Shown here piece by piece: positions 60,433 to 64,000 of a stretch of DNA of 64,000 bases. The translations under genes were made by a program, and so were the position numbers. Numbering within the stretch: the stretch's first letter is position 1; every line of letters starts with the position of its first letter. Source of the stretch: Rhytidiadelphus loreus (Eukaryota; Streptophyta; Bryopsida; Hypnales; Hylocomiaceae); contig OX344762.1 of NCBI GenBank assembly GCA_947034895.1, positions 41,272,760 to 41,336,759 on the forward strand, read 5' to 3'. Under the pieces are notes generated by a model. That model ran no database searches. It saw only the letters and a program-made list of their open reading frames with translations, and was not told the DNA's origin.

Positions 60433-60693
60433 TGTCACACGTCATCTTGTGATTAAGGTGAGGTGACATGGACCCTTAAAAACTTGACGTGGAAATTCAA
60501 TTTAGGCACATATTTGCCAAATCAGACCCTCATATTCTACGCGAAGGCCAGCTTCAACAGAAATTAAATCATTATTGTTAAAAAGTGCCACGTGTCATCT
60601 TGTGAATGGTATGAGGTGATGTGACCCCTTGAGAATCTGACGTGAAAATTCAATTTTGGCACTCAACAACGGAATCAGACCTTCATGTACGGT
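60433..60693 (+). repeat. Dispersed repeat G, copies 2 and 3 in tandem
   Basis: Two same-orientation copies at 60433-60540 and 60580-60693, about 150 bases apart. They share CATCTTGTGA, TGAGGTGA, ATTCAATTT and CAGACC. Together with 55677-55797 this makes three copies within 5 kb. Confidence 0.75.
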
Positions 60694-61663
60694 ACACCTA
60701 GATACCAAATCTGCTTGGTACAAGGCATGATGTTTACCTTGGTTGCCTTTAGCATTGATTGTTGCTAAAGGATATGTACGGTACCCTCTCTTTGAATATT
60801 CATTATTGCAATTTTGTATTTCTTCATAAATATATAGGGAATAAATATTGGTGACTGACTCACAAAACTCTAAGTAACCCCACAATGACAATGAACCAAA
60901 AGTGGTGACTGGGATAATATTTTAAAGTTTTATTTATTTTTATTTTCTTTGTACACAATATTTTAAAGTTTCAATGCAAGAAACATGAGTTAAAAATATG
61001 CAACCGTCACATGGCGTTTCTTTGTTTTTCGGTGGGCGAGATGAATGGAAAGGAGGGAAAGAAAATTTGGACACTACAGGAATCTGTAATAACTTCACTT
61101 TAGGCCACCGTGCCAGTGTCCCAATTTGCAGCTGAGTGCATTGCAGTCCTTCATCTAATTTTAAAATATTTTAAATAATATTCCCCGGTTCTACAGGGCT
61201 GCGTTCCTCTTGAAAAAGAAAACAGACAGACAGAGAGACAGACAAACAAACAAACAAGACGTTCCCTGACTTTCTGATGCTCCCATGCCATGTTCCCCAT
61301 CCCAGGAAGAAACTTAGGGTTCTCCTAAATTGGGCGGGCACCACCACTGGCTGTCAGCACAAATCGTGATACAGGAATAAGCTATTGGGCCTGTACTGGG
61401 GGGTAATAAGCTGATTTCGGGTGGCCTTCATTCCATCTTACTGTACAGTGACTGGACTGTACAGTATTGTTTGGTATTACTGTACAGTGCATCATGATGT
61501 TAGGCCCAAATTTGAGGTATGGACGCATGTGTTGCTTGTCGAAAAAGGGGGGAGAGCACCTGTCCAGAATATGGTAGTGGATGTACAGTGGCCGGGAGGA
61601 GATGGGCCACGGCACTGCAACACAGCTGGGACGGACTGCTGTAGAAGTTGGACCACTTTTCAT
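60694..61663. other. Intergenic; becomes GC-richer, with clustered GTAC palindromes
   Basis: A CAGA/CAAA tetranucleotide run lies at 61222-61258. At 61440-61488 there are three exact ACTGTACAGT palindromes. The opposing open frames 61382-61663 and 61421-61666 both read through these and show no domain, so neither is called. Confidence 0.45.
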
Positions 61664-61665
61664 TA

Positions 61666-62390
61666 AGTTAGTATGCTCTTAAAGCGACCATTTAAGAGCT
61701 GATTGCCTTTTGGGGGGAAGCTAAAATTCTTTGAAAAAAAATGATTCCAAGTAACTTCCTATTTTTTAGCAAATTTTAATAGGAAGAAACATGGGATTGG
61801 CACATAACCTAAGTAGTTTCCTATTTTTTAGACCATTTTGGAATTAAGGTAGTATGCTTTAAATGTGCCCATCTTCTTCAAATGAATCCTATTATTACCT
61901 GGAGAATGTAGGTGGGGTGATGCTAACCACTTTAGCAATGGGATGAATTGAGAATATATTGTTTTTCTATTGCAAGAGCCAATCACTGTAAGTTTTGGAA
62001 TTATGCACATTTCTTTACAAGTTGCAAGTAGATTGATTTTGGAAGATCTATGGTCGCATATAGGTGCATGTGCTCCAAATCTTTAAAAATTTATAAGTAA
62101 TTCAAAAATACAAAAAAAATACAAAAAAAAATTGAGTTAGGTTTCAAATCTGTTTTTCCTTTGTCAAAAAAATGATTGAAAAATATTTTTGTACATAAAA
62201 AACTATGAAAAAGGTAGACCAACCCTTAAATGGTTACTTTTAGAGCATACTACCTTAGTTACGATTTTTTGAAGTTGAAATGCCATAGTTATTTCCTTAA
62301 ATGTGCACTCTGGGTACATTGAAGAAAGCTGAATATACCTCTATGTCATGTTCGCTTTTATAGCACGGCCACTTTTAGAGTAGACTACAT
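61666..62390 (+). mobile_element. Repeat E element interrupted by another insertion
   Basis: Left end TA/AGTTAGTATGCTCTTAAAGCG and right end GTAGACTACAT/TA are diverged forms of the AGGTAGTATGC terminus. The two halves (61666-61846 and 62256-62390) match the continuous copies at 41328-41600 and, reversed, 36783-37050. The element is split by the insertion at 61847-62255. Confidence 0.7.
61847..62255. mobile_element. TA-inserting MITE with AGGTAGTATGC ends (mariner-like)
   Basis: A 409-base insert with inverted ends AGGTAGTATGCTTTAAA and TTTTAGAGCATACTACCT, flanked by TA on both sides. The related copy at 41328 has GAATTAGTTATG where this one has GAATTA-[insert]-TAGTTACG, so the empty site can be read and the duplication is TA. 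TA duplication is the hallmark of Tc1/mariner-type (Stowaway-like) elements. There is no transposase. The same terminus is found at 24904 and 44612. Confidence 0.8.
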
Positions 62391-62392
62391 TA

Positions 62393-63139
62393 GTACCATA
62401 CATACATAATGTAAGTTGAATGACAAGGCACTCAAGGTAGAAGCTAACTTAATTGGAACATTTTTAGACCTAAAAAATTGGCCTTCATTGAACATTTCCA
62501 TGACTCACAACAATTGTAACTTTTCCAAAGAACCCAATGTGAATGACAAGTGAGGAGTTTTTTTAATCAACCAATGAGAGTTGACACATTTCATTCTTGA
62601 CCCCCCTAAATGCCCAAAGCACCAAATTCTTTGAAGTTAAATATAACCTTACCAATTTACTATTTTTAGTAGATTTTCTAATACAAATTAATTTTGAAGT
62701 TTAGTTTTAGCATCAAAATATGATGTTGAAAATGAATGATAATGATTATTCTATTTGAGATTTTGTGCAAAGGATTCCCATTGCAAATCTTGATTTTTTA
62801 GTGTTGAGGGCTATTGGAAATGAACCTCGAATACACTAGATCTTGGAGAAAAAATCATATTAGAATTTCAATTAAAAAAAATGTTGAATGTCTTTATTGG
62901 TGAAGAAGGAAGTTTTTTTTTTTTATCAATTTTGAATTTTTATTTAGAAAACAATCAATCATTATACAATGACTATGCACCCAAAAGAGGTAGTCACACA
63001 TCTGGTTGTCATTAGTTCACCCCCTCTCCCAAAAATGAATAGGCCATTGATTTTTTGTAAATGCTTCCCCCTCCAAAATGTCGTTGATTTTTCAAAATTT
63101 CTTAAGTTGTTGATCTTTGAGATTGAATCTAAGCCATCC
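62393..63139. other. Intergenic, no gene seen
   Basis: AT-rich DNA with poly(T) and poly(A) runs; no supported gene or element. Confidence 0.4.
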
Positions 63140-63306
63140 ATCTAAATACGAATATGGATACAAAATCAGAATACGGATACGATATAGATACGGTACCAAA
63201 ATACGGATATGGATACTTGATATTGGAATATTGTACAATACATACACATATCCATATCCATATATGGATACGGATACGATATATGGATACGGGATATGGG
63301 ATACAG
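63140..63306. repeat. Degenerate GGATAC/GGATAT minisatellite
   Basis: Irregular tandem copies of the hexamer GGATAC and variants (GGATAT, AGATAC, GAATAC), with a central switch to the opposite strand (TCCATATCCATA) that makes part of it palindromic. The Tyr/Gly/Ile/Arg-repeating open frames at 63117-63396 are products of the hexamer, not genes. Confidence 0.85.
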
Positions 63307-64000
63307 GATTTTCATTGTCCCATATTGTTTGTCATGTTAACCTCATTCAAAAAATTACAAGTAGGGGGAGGGGGGGATGAAAAATTAAAAAATTAATTTT
63401 AATTAAATTTCTTTTTTAAACCTTGAAGTGTGGGGGGGGGGGGTGGAGGGGAGTTTTAAGTTAACTAATTAAAATTTTGAGTGCATAGTGACAGAAGTGT
63501 CACTATGCATCCAAAAGTGGCTGTAACAGCTACAATCACTATTAGACAATGACTATAAAATCTTAAAAGTTGTGAGTGGTAGAGAAAGTTGGGATCTATT
63601 TTAACCTTTTTTTACTTACAGTAGGCCACAATCAATGCCATTTGAGTTTGATGAAAAGTTAAACTGGACTTTTACACAATCAAAGTAAATCACATTAAGT
63701 TTTCTTTAGTTTCTAGGATTTTTCATTCTTGTTGACATAAATCTAATGTGAAAGAATGACTGCATGTCCGATGCGACTAAACATTGACTGCAACTCCCTA
63801 ATTGCACCAGATTTTCTGGCTCCACAACTTTCAAGTCATTCGGGAGTCACAGACGTGACTACGGGATGAGCGGTTTCAAGGAGTCATTTGATTCACCAAA
63901 ATGCACTTCATGGCTGCAACTTCAGGGGCTTGTACCTCCTTCATCCAATGTTCGATTTCAATCAAATTTATTGGATTGTGTTTCCCTTGAATTCTAGTTG
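63307..64000. other. Intergenic to the window edge, no gene seen
   Basis: Contains a G13 run interrupted by T at about 63431-63450 and AT-rich DNA. Nothing coding can be supported. Confidence 0.4.

Noticed and set aside
61382..61666. Overlapping open frames on both strands
   Set aside because: Both pass through the ACTGTACAGT palindromes, and neither has a recognisable product.
63117..63396. Tyr/Gly/Ile/Arg-repeating open frames
   Set aside because: Direct products of the GGATAC minisatellite.

Overview
This looks like nuclear DNA of a land plant. It is AT-rich and gene-poor, has GT-AG spliced genes, and is full of small transposons. A spliced remorin gene (a plant-only family) settles the lineage. 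I suspect a non-seed plant (bryophyte or lycophyte), because the peroxiredoxin-like gene resembles the animal PRXL2B/prostamide synthase type and because repeats are so dense, but I cannot prove that from the sequence.

Three regions have convincing coding content. (1) Bases 1 to about 3640 hold a decayed Mutator-like (MULE) transposase. It has an N-terminal Cys/His region, a DDE core with a CxxH motif and a C-terminal SWIM zinc finger. It carries two frame breaks and an in-frame stop, and its 5' end is cut by the window edge. (2) Bases 13921-15780 hold a complete four-exon gene for a thioredoxin-fold PRXL2/AhpC-TSA-like redox protein of 194 residues with a CxxC site. (3) Bases 47928-53969 hold a nine-exon gene for a long remorin of 758 residues, with a canonical C-terminal remorin domain and a short cysteine-containing tail. 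A possible earlier first exon lies at 43365-43405 and is phase-compatible across a 4.5 kb intron. A less certain basic coiled-coil gene follows at 55411-57291.

The rest is intergenic DNA made largely of non-autonomous elements. There are CACTA-like foldbacks (5773, 9296, 17649, 58404, 59973), two of them with exact 3-bp target duplications. Four elements are bounded by TTAA (12853, 24341, 24991, 42313). A Harbinger-like element is flanked by TAA (44075). A family with AGGTAGTATGC ends inserts at TA, and one copy sits inside a related copy, so the uninterrupted site can be read elsewhere in the window. A poly(A) retroposon at 22871 has a 12-13 bp target duplication. A GC-rich nested palindrome lies at 33516-33772. 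Several diverged repeat pairs fill 21.8-30.1 kb. No tRNA, rRNA or CRISPR array was seen.

The genes do not form a pathway. The redox gene and the remorin gene are independent host loci, and transposon remnants lie in their upstream regions and introns. I did not find a convincing new multi-gene system. The most notable observations are the transposon target-site evidence, the TTAA-bounded families, the nested palindromes and the possible alternative first exon of the remorin gene.
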